From CAZYJR01 sp964647905 (GTDB lineage: Bacteria; Desulfobacterota; DSM-4660; Desulfatiglandales; HGW-15), in the NCBI GenBank assembly GCA_964647905.1, contig CAZYJR010000003.1, forward strand, positions 1-64,000: a DNA stretch of 64,000 nucleotides. The letters run 5' to 3'. A model generated the notes under the pieces. That model was not told the origin of the DNA. It worked only from the letters and a program-made list of their open reading frames with translations, and did not search any database. The position numbers and the translations under genes are program-made. Below are positions 41,776 to 50,202 of this stretch, one piece after another; position 1 is the first letter of the stretch, and each line of letters begins with the position of its first letter.

Positions 41776-44493
41776 ATGAGCACGGTTTACGACGAGAATA
41801 CAATCCAAGAGTTCGTTGCGGAGAACCGCGACCACCTGGAGGAGATCGAGCCGGATCTCCTGGCCATGGAAAAGGGCGGCACGGAGATTCCCGCGGAGAT
41901 AATCAACCGGGTCTTCAGGGCGATACACAGCATCAAGGGCTCTTCGGGATTCTTCGACTTCCGTTCCATAAAGGACTTGAGCCACGTTATGGAGAACGTG
42001 CTCATGCTGATACGGGACGGCCGCCTGGTGCCGGACGAATCCGGCATAGACGCGCTCCTGGCGGGAGTGGACAAGCTCAGGATCATGTTCGCGGACGTGG
42101 AAAACAGCGATCACGTCTCCTACCAGGATGATCTGGACCGGTTGAACGCGATCCTGGAATCATCCAGGGCAAGCGAGTTTCGGACCGAGGTCCGGGAGGA
42201 CTCGAAGCAGGAAGCCCACGGAAAGAAGGACCCGGCGGCGGAGGGCCGTGAGGGGCCCTCCGAGGGTCAGGGGATGACCCTGGAAGCACCCGAGGGGAGC
42301 GGCATGCCCGCGGCGGTCTTCAGTTCGAAGGCCGGGGAATGGATCAGGGAGGCCAAGGGTGGAGGCAATTATATCTATCTCCTGTGGCACTCGGGCGGCG
42401 AGGCCGAGGCCCGGGAGCTGGCAGGCCGCATGGAGACCTACGGCGGTTTCTTCGGCCCGGGCGGCGCTTCGGGCGAGGAGAGTGAAACCCCGTATCTATT
42501 TGCCACGGTGATGGAGCCGGACCTCCTCTCCGAGGCCCTGGGCGTGCCCCCGGAGCGGGTGGTCCGGCTGGAGGGCTCGGCAGGCCGAGAAAAGAACGCC
42601 CAAGCCTCGCGCGACAAGGAGACGCCGGATCCCCTGCCCTATGACCGGGAGGGGGCCCAGGCCAACAGGGAGGACAAGCACCCGTACGAGACCATCCGGG
42701 TGAGCGTGGACTTGATCGACAAGCTCATGAATCTTGCCGGCGAGCTGGTGCTCGGACGCAACCAGCTCCGCCAGGAACTGGACGAGACCGCGGTCAGGAA
42801 CCCCAAGCTGAACACCCTGATCCAGACGCTGGATGTGGTTACCAGCGAGGTCCAGGAAAAGATCATGCAAATGCGCATGCAGCCGGTGGGGAACCTGTTC
42901 AACAAGTTCACCAGAGTGGTCAGGGACCTTTCCAAGCACCTGGGCAAGGAAGTGGAGCTCGCCGTGGGGGGCAGGGAGGTGGAGCTGGACAAGTCCATAC
43001 TGGAGGGACTCTCCGACCCGGTCACCCACCTGGTCAGAAATTCCCTGGACCACGGCCTGGAGACACCGGAAGAGAGGGAGGCGGCGGGAAAGCCGGCCAA
43101 GGGGCGACTGGAGATGAACGCCTTTCATGAAGGCGGGCAGGTGAATATCACCATCACGGACGACGGGCGGGGAATATACCCTGCGGAGGTGGCCCGAAAG
43201 GCGGTGGCAAACCGGAGGATCTCGGAGGAGGCCGCCCGAAGGATGACGGACAAGGAAAAGGTCAACCTGATCTTCATGCCCGGCTTCTCCACTGCGCGGG
43301 CGGTATCCGATATATCGGGCAGGGGAGTGGGCATGGATGTCGTCAAGACCAACATCGAGCGTCTGGGCGGACATCTGGAAGTGGAGAGCTTCCCCGGGAA
43401 GGGATCCTGCGTCAGGATCCGCCTACCGCTCACCCTGGCCATAATACCCTCGCTGGTGGTGGGCGCGGGAGGCTTTCGCTTCGCCATCCCACAGATCAAC
43501 GTCAAGGAACTGGTCTGCGTGCGCGCAGGCGAGGTCTCACAGAGGATCGAGGAGGTGGCCGGGGCGGAAGTCCTGAGGCTCAGGGGGAGCCTCCTTCCTC
43601 TGGTCCGGCTGAGCACCGTCCTGGGGATACCCGGAGTCTTCAGGGACCCCGAGACAGGCGAACCCAGGGAGGACAGGAGGGCGAAGCTGGCGGACAGGAG
43701 GGCGCAGAGGAGGGATCAGGCCGGGCCCGAGCCCTATAAGCCCGGGAGGAGGCGCTCCGGCGAGCGCAGGCAGAGCTGGCACAGCGACCTATACGTGGTG
43801 GTGCTCAAGCTGGGGGAGAACAGGTTCGGCCTGTGCGTGGAAGAGCTCTTCGACACCGAAGAGATAGTGGTAAAACCCTTGTCCGACCAGATAAAGGACG
43901 TCAAGTGCTTTGCCGGGGCCACCATAATGGGTGACGGACGGGTGGCCATGATCCTGGATGCGGCGGGAATCGCCGGGTTCGATGGTTTGCGGTTCTCGGA
44001 GATAACCGCCGAGGAGCGCCGCAGGCAGGAAGAGGAAGCGTCCCGGAGGGAGGCCGAGGCCGGGGAGCAGCGCTCCATACTGCTTTTCAACTGCGCGCCC
44101 GACGAGCAGTTCGCCCTTCCGCTTGAATCGGTGTCCAGGCTGGAGAGGATCAGGAAGGAGTCCATCCAGAGGGTGGGGGACTCGGAGTTCATGGACTACC
44201 GGGGCCACGGCCTGCCCCTGGTGAGGCTGGACCGGCTGATCCCGGTAAGGCCCCTGCCTGAAGACTCCTCGGAGCTCTATGTGATCATACCCAAGACGGA
44301 CCGGGTCAAGGCGGGGATACTGGCCTCGAGCATCCTGGACACCATGGAGACCCAAACCCTGACAAGGCCTTCTGAGAACGGCCACAGGGGGCTTTCAGGC
44401 TCCGCATTCGTGGAAGGGAAACTCACCCTGTTCCTGGACCCCGAGCCCCTGATCAGGGCGGCTGCGGGCACGGATCACGGGGTTTACGGATGA
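41776..44493 (+). CDS. cheA: chemotaxis histidine kinase CheA with two CheW-like domains
   Basis: Cytoplasmic sensor kinase (905 aa). Order: Hpt domain with phospho-acceptor His51 (AIHSIKGSSG); a poorly conserved stretch at about 175-260 where P2 would be; dimerisation helix (DLIDKLMNLAGELVLGRNQL in parts) near 315; HATPase with N box HLVRNSLDHG (about 417), DDGRGI (about 461) and GRGVGMDVV (about 515); a CheW domain from about 550 interrupted near 635-675 by a basic Arg-rich linker; and a second CheW-like domain from about 765 to the end. The extra domain suggests an altered array or adaptor contact. ATG 41776 was chosen at the Hpt start; the ribosome site is weak. The stop overlaps cheW by 4 nt. 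Confidence 0.93.
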   Translation: MSTVYDENTIQEFVAENRDHLEEIEPDLLAMEKGGTEIPAEIINRVFRAIHSIKGSSGFFDFRSIKDLSHVMENVLMLIRDGRLVPDESGIDALLAGVDKLRIMFADVENSDHVSYQDDLDRLNAILESSRASEFRTEVREDSKQEAHGKKDPAAEGREGPSEGQGMTLEAPEGSGMPAAVFSSKAGEWIREAKGGGNYIYLLWHSGGEAEARELAGRMETYGGFFGPGGASGEESETPYLFATVMEPDLLSEALGVPPERVVRLEGSAGREKNAQASRDKETPDPLPYDREGAQANREDKHPYETIRVSVDLIDKLMNLAGELVLGRNQLRQELDETAVRNPKLNTLIQTLDVVTSEVQEKIMQMRMQPVGNLFNKFTRVVRDLSKHLGKEVELAVGGREVELDKSILEGLSDPVTHLVRNSLDHGLETPEEREAAGKPAKGRLEMNAFHEGGQVNITITDDGRGIYPAEVARKAVANRRISEEAARRMTDKEKVNLIFMPGFSTARAVSDISGRGVGMDVVKTNIERLGGHLEVESFPGKGSCVRIRLPLTLAIIPSLVVGAGGFRFAIPQINVKELVCVRAGEVSQRIEEVAGAEVLRLRGSLLPLVRLSTVLGIPGVFRDPETGEPREDRRAKLADRRAQRRDQAGPEPYKPGRRRSGERRQSWHSDLYVVVLKLGENRFGLCVEELFDTEEIVVKPLSDQIKDVKCFAGATIMGDGRVAMILDAAGIAGFDGLRFSEITAEERRRQEEEASRREAEAGEQRSILLFNCAPDEQFALPLESVSRLERIRKESIQRVGDSEFMDYRGHGLPLVRLDRLIPVRPLPEDSSELYVIIPKTDRVKAGILASSILDTMETQTLTRPSENGHRGLSGSAFVEGKLTLFLDPEPLIRAAAGTDHGVYG

Positions 44494-44930
44494 AGACGCA
44501 CCAGTTCGTGACTTTCAGGCTGGACGGGCACCTGGCGGGGCTCCACATACTCAATGTGCGGGAGATCAACCGGGTGTTGGACATCACCCCGGTTCAGCAG
44601 GCACCTGAGTATGTGCGCGGGCTGGTGAACCTCCGAGGCCAGACCGTGACCGTGATGGACCTGGGGGTCCGCCTGGGGCTGGGGCCCAGAAGAATCACCG
44701 GGGAGACGCACAATATCATACTCAAGCAGGAGCCGGTGGGTCTGCTGGTGGACAGCATAGGCGATGTGGAGGAGGCGGGCGAAGGCGCGGTGGAGCCGCC
44801 TCCGGCCAATTTGAACGGTATCGGAGTGGAGTTCATACGCTGCGTGGTCAAGCTCCGCGATGAGCTCCTCGTAGTGCTCTCCCCGGATAAGATACTGGAA
44901 TGCGGGGAGGAAAAGGGGGTGTTTGCATGA
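44490..44930 (+). CDS. cheW: chemotaxis adaptor CheW
   Basis: Couples CheA to receptors in the array; 146 aa, a single CheW SH3-like double barrel. Seen: FVTFRLDGHLAGLHILNVREI in parts, YVRGLVNLRGQTVTVMDL, and VGLLVDSIGDVEE, all family features. ATG 44490 overlaps the cheA stop, and its own stop overlaps the receptor gene start, so cheA-cheW-mcp are tightly coupled. Confidence 0.95.
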   Translation: MKTHQFVTFRLDGHLAGLHILNVREINRVLDITPVQQAPEYVRGLVNLRGQTVTVMDLGVRLGLGPRRITGETHNIILKQEPVGLLVDSIGDVEEAGEGAVEPPPANLNGIGVEFIRCVVKLRDELLVVLSPDKILECGEEKGVFA

Positions 44931-47401
44931 AAAGGAGTCTCCTTGCCGACCTCAAGCTGAGGAACAAGATAATGCTGGTAGTGGCGGTGGCCGTGGTGCT
45001 GTCCACGGCCGTGGTGGGAGGGATAACCCTCAGGGAGACGGTCCGCCGAGCCGGCCTGGAGATGGAGGCCACCGAAGAGGAGGGACTGGCCCGGCTCCAT
45101 AGGCTGATGAAGGACATGGTGGAGGCGTCGTACGCTGCGGTGGAAAAGACCTACACCCACTCGGCCGACCCCGAAGCCCTGAAGAAACAGTACGGACCTA
45201 CACTCCGGAGCCTCTTGGACATCCCGTACGCCGTGCTGGAGGCCGAGGCCGCCAATACCGAGCTCTCCCACGAGATGAGGATGGAAATCAGGGAGGCGGT
45301 CAAGCTGGACATCCGCAACAGGGCGGCCGAATCCCTGCGTTCCATGCGCTACGGGGACAGGGGATACTTCTGGATAATGGACACCAAGGCCCGCATGATC
45401 ATGCACCCGGAGCTCCCCGAGCTCGAGGGGAAGGATATGTCCGAGTTCACCCGCAACGGCGAGCTCCTGACCCCGGTGGGCTCCTCGAGGCCTCTTTTCG
45501 AGGAGTTCGTGCAGACGGCCTTGAATTCCCCGGAATCAGGCGGATTCGTGGTCTACCGCTGGCCCGACCCCAATGACCCCTCCCGGCTGGTCAGAAAGCT
45601 CTCCTATGTCCGCCTGTTCAAGCCGTGGGGCTGGATAGTGGGAGGGGGGATCTTCGTGGACCAGGTGGAGGCCGAGGCCATGTCCAGGGCGGAGGAGTTC
45701 GTAAAGGGCGTGGAGTACGGGGACGGCAACCACCTTTTTATTTTGGACGTTGGCGGCAATGCCCTGTCGCTCAAGGGCTCCGGGACCCTGGACAAGGGCC
45801 TCGAGGGTCTGGTGGAAGAGGTAAAGGCGCACGGGGACGGATTCCTGGAGTACCAAACCGGCGGTCAAGGAGGGGATGCCGTGCCCATGCTGGCCTACGG
45901 CAAGCTCTTCGAGCCTTGGGGCTGGGTCATAGGGACATATGCGGACCTGAGGGGCCTGGCCTCTGAGATCGCCGGGGAGCAGGAGTCCCTCAAGGAAAGC
46001 GTCAGGAGGCAGGTGATCTTCATCGTGGTCTCGACCGTCGGAATAATCCTGGCCACGCTTTTCCTTTGTCTTCTCATGATCAGGCGGTTCATCGAGCGGC
46101 CGCTCTACGAGACCATGGACGTGCTCAAAGACATCGCCCGGGGCAACCTCACCCGTAGGGTCACGGTGATGGCCGGTGACGAGATAGGACAGTTGGGCAA
46201 GGCGTTCAACTCGGCATCGGACAGGCTGCAGAAGATCCTCCAGGGGGTCACCAAGACCAGCGATTCCATCACCAGTGCGTCCGAGTCCTTGAACCGGACC
46301 TCCAACGAACTCGCGGTCAAGGCATCGGAGATGGATCAGAGCTTCGTGCATGCAACAGGCGCGATCAAGCAGACCGACGAGAACATAAAGAACATGACCG
46401 CGGCCGCCGAGGAGGCGAGCACCAGGACAGCGACCGTGGCGGCCTCCTCCAAGGAGGTCTCGAGCAGCATGGAGCAGGCCGGAAAAGTGACCGCAGAGGT
46501 CTCGGGGAACCTGGACACCGTGGCCGGGGACGTGGGGCAGATGGCCTCCTCGGTCAACAACATCGCCACGGCGATCGAGGAGATGTACGCGTCCATGAAC
46601 GAGGTGGCCAAGAGCTCCTCGCGGGGTGCGGGCGTGGCCAGCGAGGGCTCCTCCAGGGCCGCGGAGACCTCGGAGCTGGTCAACAACCTGGGCGAGGCTG
46701 CAAAGGATATAGGCGAGGTCATAGATCTGATCAACGGAATCGCCAGCCAGACCAACCTCCTGGCCCTTAACGCCACCATCGAGGCCGCGGGCGCCGGAGA
46801 GGCGGGCAAGGGATTCGCGGTGGTGGCCAACGAGGTCAAGGAGCTTGCCAGGCAGACCGCCCGGGCCACCGAGGACATCCGCGAGAAGATCAAGGCCATG
46901 CAGGCGAACACGCAGGCATCCATCGAGGCCATAGGGGTGATAGTCAAGGTCATAATGGAGATAAACGACATAATGGGGACCATAGCCTCGGCCGTGGAGG
47001 AGCAGACCTCCACCACCAACGAAATAGCCAAAAACATATCGGAGACCGCGGAGCGGTCCAACTCGGTCTCCATGAACGTAAGAAACGCGGCAGAGCGGGC
47101 GGCCGGCACATCCGAGACCCTCCGCGGGGTGATCGATCTGGAGCAAGGCGTCTCCAGGGGGATCGACGAGGTGAGCCAGGCGGCCGCGGCCATAGCCAAA
47201 GACGCGGCCGAGGCCTCGTCGGGCACGGACGTGGTCATGGAGAACATCACCCATGTGGACCACGCGGTCAAGGTGACCTCCCAGGGCTCGGGCGATGTCA
47301 AGACCCAGTCGGAGAACCTGGCTGAACTGGCCGGGGAGCTGCAGTCCGTGATCAGGCAGTTCAGGCTGTGGAAGGACGGGGGGAGCGAGTCGGGTGCATG
47401 A
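44927..47401 (+). CDS. methyl-accepting chemotaxis protein with double Cache sensor
   Basis: Inner-membrane receptor, 824 aa. Membrane segment 1 at about residues 14-32; a periplasmic sensor of about 325 aa with two Cache-type modules (GDRGYFWIMDTKARMIMHP and later NHLFILDVGGNAL with FEPWGWVIGTY); membrane segment 2 at about 362-384; HAMP at about 385-437; then a long coiled-coil signalling domain with tip QTNLLALNATIEAAGAG (about 607) and VVANEVKELARQTARATEDI. Cache sensors usually bind small organic acids or amino acids; ligand unknown. ATG 44927 shares ATGA with the cheW stop. Confidence 0.94.
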   Translation: MKRSLLADLKLRNKIMLVVAVAVVLSTAVVGGITLRETVRRAGLEMEATEEEGLARLHRLMKDMVEASYAAVEKTYTHSADPEALKKQYGPTLRSLLDIPYAVLEAEAANTELSHEMRMEIREAVKLDIRNRAAESLRSMRYGDRGYFWIMDTKARMIMHPELPELEGKDMSEFTRNGELLTPVGSSRPLFEEFVQTALNSPESGGFVVYRWPDPNDPSRLVRKLSYVRLFKPWGWIVGGGIFVDQVEAEAMSRAEEFVKGVEYGDGNHLFILDVGGNALSLKGSGTLDKGLEGLVEEVKAHGDGFLEYQTGGQGGDAVPMLAYGKLFEPWGWVIGTYADLRGLASEIAGEQESLKESVRRQVIFIVVSTVGIILATLFLCLLMIRRFIERPLYETMDVLKDIARGNLTRRVTVMAGDEIGQLGKAFNSASDRLQKILQGVTKTSDSITSASESLNRTSNELAVKASEMDQSFVHATGAIKQTDENIKNMTAAAEEASTRTATVAASSKEVSSSMEQAGKVTAEVSGNLDTVAGDVGQMASSVNNIATAIEEMYASMNEVAKSSSRGAGVASEGSSRAAETSELVNNLGEAAKDIGEVIDLINGIASQTNLLALNATIEAAGAGEAGKGFAVVANEVKELARQTARATEDIREKIKAMQANTQASIEAIGVIVKVIMEINDIMGTIASAVEEQTSTTNEIAKNISETAERSNSVSMNVRNAAERAAGTSETLRGVIDLEQGVSRGIDEVSQAAAAIAKDAAEASSGTDVVMENITHVDHAVKVTSQGSGDVKTQSENLAELAGELQSVIRQFRLWKDGGSESGA

Positions 47402-47488
47402 ATCATCCGAAGAGCCGGCCGCTCGGGCGCTTCGAGGTTTAGGCCCTGTTCCGCCCGGACAGCCGCAGGGCCGAAGGAGAATGCGGAC

Positions 47489-48058
47489 ATGAAGATTCTT
47501 GTGGTCGACGACCAGTCCACGATGCGGTCCCTGATAAAGGGTATGCTGGGAAAAATGGGGTTCAGCGGCTTGGACGAGGCCGATGACGGGGACACGGCGC
47601 TCAACAAGCTCAAGCAGGAGCCCTACGACCTTGTGATCTCCGACCTCCACATGCCTCGGATGAGCGGCCTGGAGTTCCTCAAGGAGGCCAGGGGCACTCC
47701 CGGCATAAAGGACACCCCCTTCCTCATGGTCACCACGGAGAGCAGCAAGGACGCGGTCCTGGAGGCGATCAAGCTCAAGGTCAACGGATACGTGGTAAAG
47801 CCCTTCACCCAGGAGACCCTGGAGGAGAAGCTCCGGCTCCTGGGCTGCACTCCCCCGGGCGGCGAAGCGGGCGGCCGAGGAGGGGTGGAGGCATGGCTGG
47901 AGGGACTGGGCCTGGGCGAGTACGCCGAGGCATTCCGGTCCAACCACATCACCATGGAGAACCTGACAGAGCTTACCGGGGAGGACCTGAAGGAGATAGG
48001 AGTGGATTCCCTGGGGCACAGGAAGACCATCCTCGCAGCCATACAAAAGGGTACCTGA
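47489..48058 (+). CDS. CheY-type receiver fused to a SAM domain
   Basis: The 189-aa protein has an N-terminal receiver (residues 1-120) with acidic pair in VVDDQS, phospho-acceptor Asp52 (ISDLHMP), Thr82-type switch (VTTESS) and Lys104 (VVKPF). A Gly-rich linker (120-131) leads to a C-terminal sterile alpha motif (about 132-187): WLEGLGLGEYAEAF, ITMENLTELTGEDLKEIG and GHRKTILAAI are textbook SAM positions. SAM domains form polymers or protein contacts and are uncommon in bacteria, so the output may be oligomerisation rather than flagellar-motor binding. AAGGAG precedes ATG 47489. Confidence 0.9.
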   Translation: MKILVVDDQSTMRSLIKGMLGKMGFSGLDEADDGDTALNKLKQEPYDLVISDLHMPRMSGLEFLKEARGTPGIKDTPFLMVTTESSKDAVLEAIKLKVNGYVVKPFTQETLEEKLRLLGCTPPGGEAGGRGGVEAWLEGLGLGEYAEAFRSNHITMENLTELTGEDLKEIGVDSLGHRKTILAAIQKGT

Positions 48059-48102
48059 GGACCCGGAGGCGCGGGGGAGACCAACGGCACCGGAGGGGAG
48101 GC

Positions 48103-48342
48103 ATGGCAGAGGACCACCGCTTCGTGGCGCACCTGAGGAGCCGCATCCTGGATGCGATCAACAACCACCTCATGCAGATCCAGAACCCCGATCTGGGGGA
48201 GTACTATGAGACAAAGGAGGACTTGATGGGGATGCTGGAAGAGGAGTCGCTGTACCTCCGGAAAAAGCGCGACATGATCCTCGAGGAGATAAACCGCTAC
48301 CTGGAAAACGAGGCAAGAGTCGGGGTAAAGCCTGGTGAATGA
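48103..48342 (+). CDS. small helical protein of unknown function (79 aa)
   Basis: ATG 48103 has GGAGGGGAG just upstream. The 79-aa product is charged and predicted all-helical (LRSRILDAINNHLMQIQ, then DLMGMLEEESLYLRKKRDMI in parts). No family recognised. It lies 44 bp after the CheY-SAM gene and overlaps cheB by 8 nt, so it belongs to the chemosensory operon and could be a partner of the SAM fusion or of CheB. Confidence 0.7.
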   Translation: MAEDHRFVAHLRSRILDAINNHLMQIQNPDLGEYYETKEDLMGMLEEESLYLRKKRDMILEEINRYLENEARVGVKPGE

Positions 48343-49483
48343 CAAGCTGAACGTCCTCATCGTCGACGACAACCTCATCTTTCGCAAGTTCCTCACCCGC
48401 GTGGTGGAGGACATTGAGGGCATTGAGCTGGTCCAGCCCGCGGCCAGCGGCCAGATTGCGCTCAAGAGGCTGGAAAAGGTCCCGGTCGACCTGGTGCTCA
48501 TGGACATGCAGATGCCCGGGATGAGCGGGCTCCAGACCCTGAAGCGGATCCGCGGCGAGCACCCGGACGTGGGCGTGATCATGATAAGCGGGGAGTACGG
48601 CTCTGACGCGGACCAGGTGGTGGAAGCCCTGGAGATGGGGGCCCTGGACTTCCTGCCCAAGGGGGGGATGGACGGCGGCCAAAACAGCGTGCTGGCCCTG
48701 CGCAGGCACCTGCTGACCCTGACCCGCCAGTATCAAGGCAGGCGCAACCTGAACCTGGCGAGAAGACTGGCGGCTGAAAGGTCCGCGGCCCTGGCAGCGG
48801 GCGATGTCGATTCCCCGGCCGTTTCGGCGGAGGCCCTGGGTGCGGCGGCCCGGACGGCGCCCCGGCGTTCCGTCGTCCCGGGCAGGATCGACGTGATCGT
48901 GATGGGGGCCTCCACAGGCGGGCCCAACGCACTGAGCGAGATCATCCCCCGGCTCCCCGGGTCCCTCAGGGTGCCCGTCCTCCTGGTACAGCACATGCCC
49001 TCCTTCCTCACCGCCTCCCTTGCCAACAGCCTGGACTCCAAGTCCGCCCTGGAGGTGCGGGAGGCGGCGGACGGAGAAGAACTGCGTCCGGGGACGGTAT
49101 ACCTGGCCCCCGGGGGCAGGCACATGACCGTGAGGAAAAACGCCTCGAACGGCGGGGACGGGGGCAGGAGGTACATGGCTCTGAGCGACGGCCCGCCGGA
49201 GAACAGTGTCAGACCGTCGGCCGACGTGCTTTTCAGGAGCGCGGCCGAGGCCTTCGGCGGCCGCGTCATGGCGGTGATACTAACCGGCATGGGCTCGGAC
49301 GGCATGAAGGGGGTCCGGGCGCTCAAGGAGAAGGGCTGCTACTGCCTCTCCCAGAGCGAGCAGACGTGCGTGGTATACGGGATGCCCAGGGCTGTGGACG
49401 AGGCCGCCCTCTCGGACGAGCGGGTCTCCCTGGGCGACATGGCCGGGCGCATAATAGATATCATCAGCGGTTCAGAGAGGTAG
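48335..49483 (+). CDS. cheB: chemotaxis methylesterase / deamidase CheB
   Basis: Removes methyl groups from receptor glutamates during adaptation. The 382-aa protein has a receiver with Asp57 (VLMDMQMPGM) and Lys109, a linker, and the methylesterase domain with catalytic triad Ser193 (GASTGGP), His220 (QHMP) and about Asp322 (GMGSDGMKG). The start is GTG 48335, inside the end of the 79-aa gene. It is paired with cheR downstream. Confidence 0.95.
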   Translation: MNDKLNVLIVDDNLIFRKFLTRVVEDIEGIELVQPAASGQIALKRLEKVPVDLVLMDMQMPGMSGLQTLKRIRGEHPDVGVIMISGEYGSDADQVVEALEMGALDFLPKGGMDGGQNSVLALRRHLLTLTRQYQGRRNLNLARRLAAERSAALAAGDVDSPAVSAEALGAAARTAPRRSVVPGRIDVIVMGASTGGPNALSEIIPRLPGSLRVPVLLVQHMPSFLTASLANSLDSKSALEVREAADGEELRPGTVYLAPGGRHMTVRKNASNGGDGGRRYMALSDGPPENSVRPSADVLFRSAAEAFGGRVMAVILTGMGSDGMKGVRALKEKGCYCLSQSEQTCVVYGMPRAVDEAALSDERVSLGDMAGRIIDIISGSER

Positions 49484-49489
49484 ACCTCA

Positions 49490-50092
49490 GTGACCATCCC
49501 CATCACCACCCAGGAATTCCACTTGATCAGGAAGTTCATCGAGGAGCAGTGCGGGATCTTCCTCGCTGAGGACAAGACCTACCTGGTGGAAAACCGCCTC
49601 TCCAGCCTCGCCAGGCAGGCCGGCTGTTGCAGCTTCGGCGAGCTCTACCGAAAGATGCGCAATGAAAACGGCTCCAAGGCCCTCCANNNNNNNNNNNNNN
49701 NNNNNNNNNNNNNNNNNNNNNNNNNNNNNNNNNNNNNNNNNNNNNNNNNNNNNNNNNNNNNNNNNNNNNNNNNNNNNNNNNNNNNNTACTTCAAGAAGGA
49801 GATGAACCACTGGCACATCGAGCCCGGGATCAGGGAGATGATCACCTTCCGCCGCTACAATCTCAAGGACCCGCCTCCCCGCGGGTTCGGATCCTTTGAC
49901 CTGGTGTTCATGAGGAACGTGATCATCTACTTCTCCGACTCGTTCAAGAGGGTGATCTTCGACAAGGTCGCCAGCCTGATGAGCCCCGGGGGATATATGT
50001 TCCTGGGGACCGGAGAGACCATCAGCGGGTACACCGATGCGTTCGAGATGTGCGAGTGCGGCGGCGGTGTTTACTACCGGCTGAGGAGGTAG
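49490..50092 (+). CDS. cheR: chemotaxis methyltransferase CheR (interrupted by assembly gap)
   Basis: SAM-dependent methyltransferase of receptor glutamates. The N-terminal helical domain (FIEEQCGIFLAEDKTYLVENR in parts) and the C-terminal part of the methyltransferase fold (FDLVFMRNVIIYF, MSPGGYMFLGTGET) are visible. A 100-N run at 49687-49786 replaces the middle; a typical CheR has about 275 aa and here about 167 are readable, so roughly 100 residues including the SAM-binding motif are missing. The unit length of N is a placeholder, so the frame match across it is accidental. GTG 49490; GAGAGG upstream. Confidence 0.88.
   Translation: MTIPITTQEFHLIRKFIEEQCGIFLAEDKTYLVENRLSSLARQAGCCSFGELYRKMRNENGSKALXXXXXXXXXXXXXXXXXXXXXXXXXXXXXXXXXXYFKKEMNHWHIEPGIREMITFRRYNLKDPPPRGFGSFDLVFMRNVIIYFSDSFKRVIFDKVASLMSPGGYMFLGTGETISGYTDAFEMCECGGGVYYRLRR
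49687..49786. other. assembly gap (100 N) inside cheR
   Basis: Exactly 100 N, the usual scaffold placeholder of unknown true size. The flanks are not duplicated, so sequence is truly missing here. Confidence 0.97.
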
Positions 50093-50151
50093 CCGCCCCG
50101 GCCCTCAGGAGCTCGACTCCCGCCTTGTGAAGTCCCCCTCCATGTGCTAGC

Positions 50152-50180
50152 TTGATTCGCTCGCATCGAGCGTTTGAAAT
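50152..50180 (+). promoter_or_regulatory. possible gltX promoter with a palindrome in the spacer
   Basis: TTGATT (50152-50157), 17-bp spacer, TGAAAT (50175-50180). The spacer holds CGCTCG-cat-CGAGCG (50158-50172), a perfect 6-bp inverted repeat that could be an operator. Confidence 0.4.
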
Positions 50181-50202
50181 CACCATTGACCCAGAGGGGA
50201 TC

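Noticed and set aside
45536..48046. 836-aa open frame on the minus strand opposite the receptor and CheY-SAM genes
   Set aside because: It is the antisense shadow of GC-rich genes with clear domains, with low-complexity Leu/Gly/His composition and no ribosome site.
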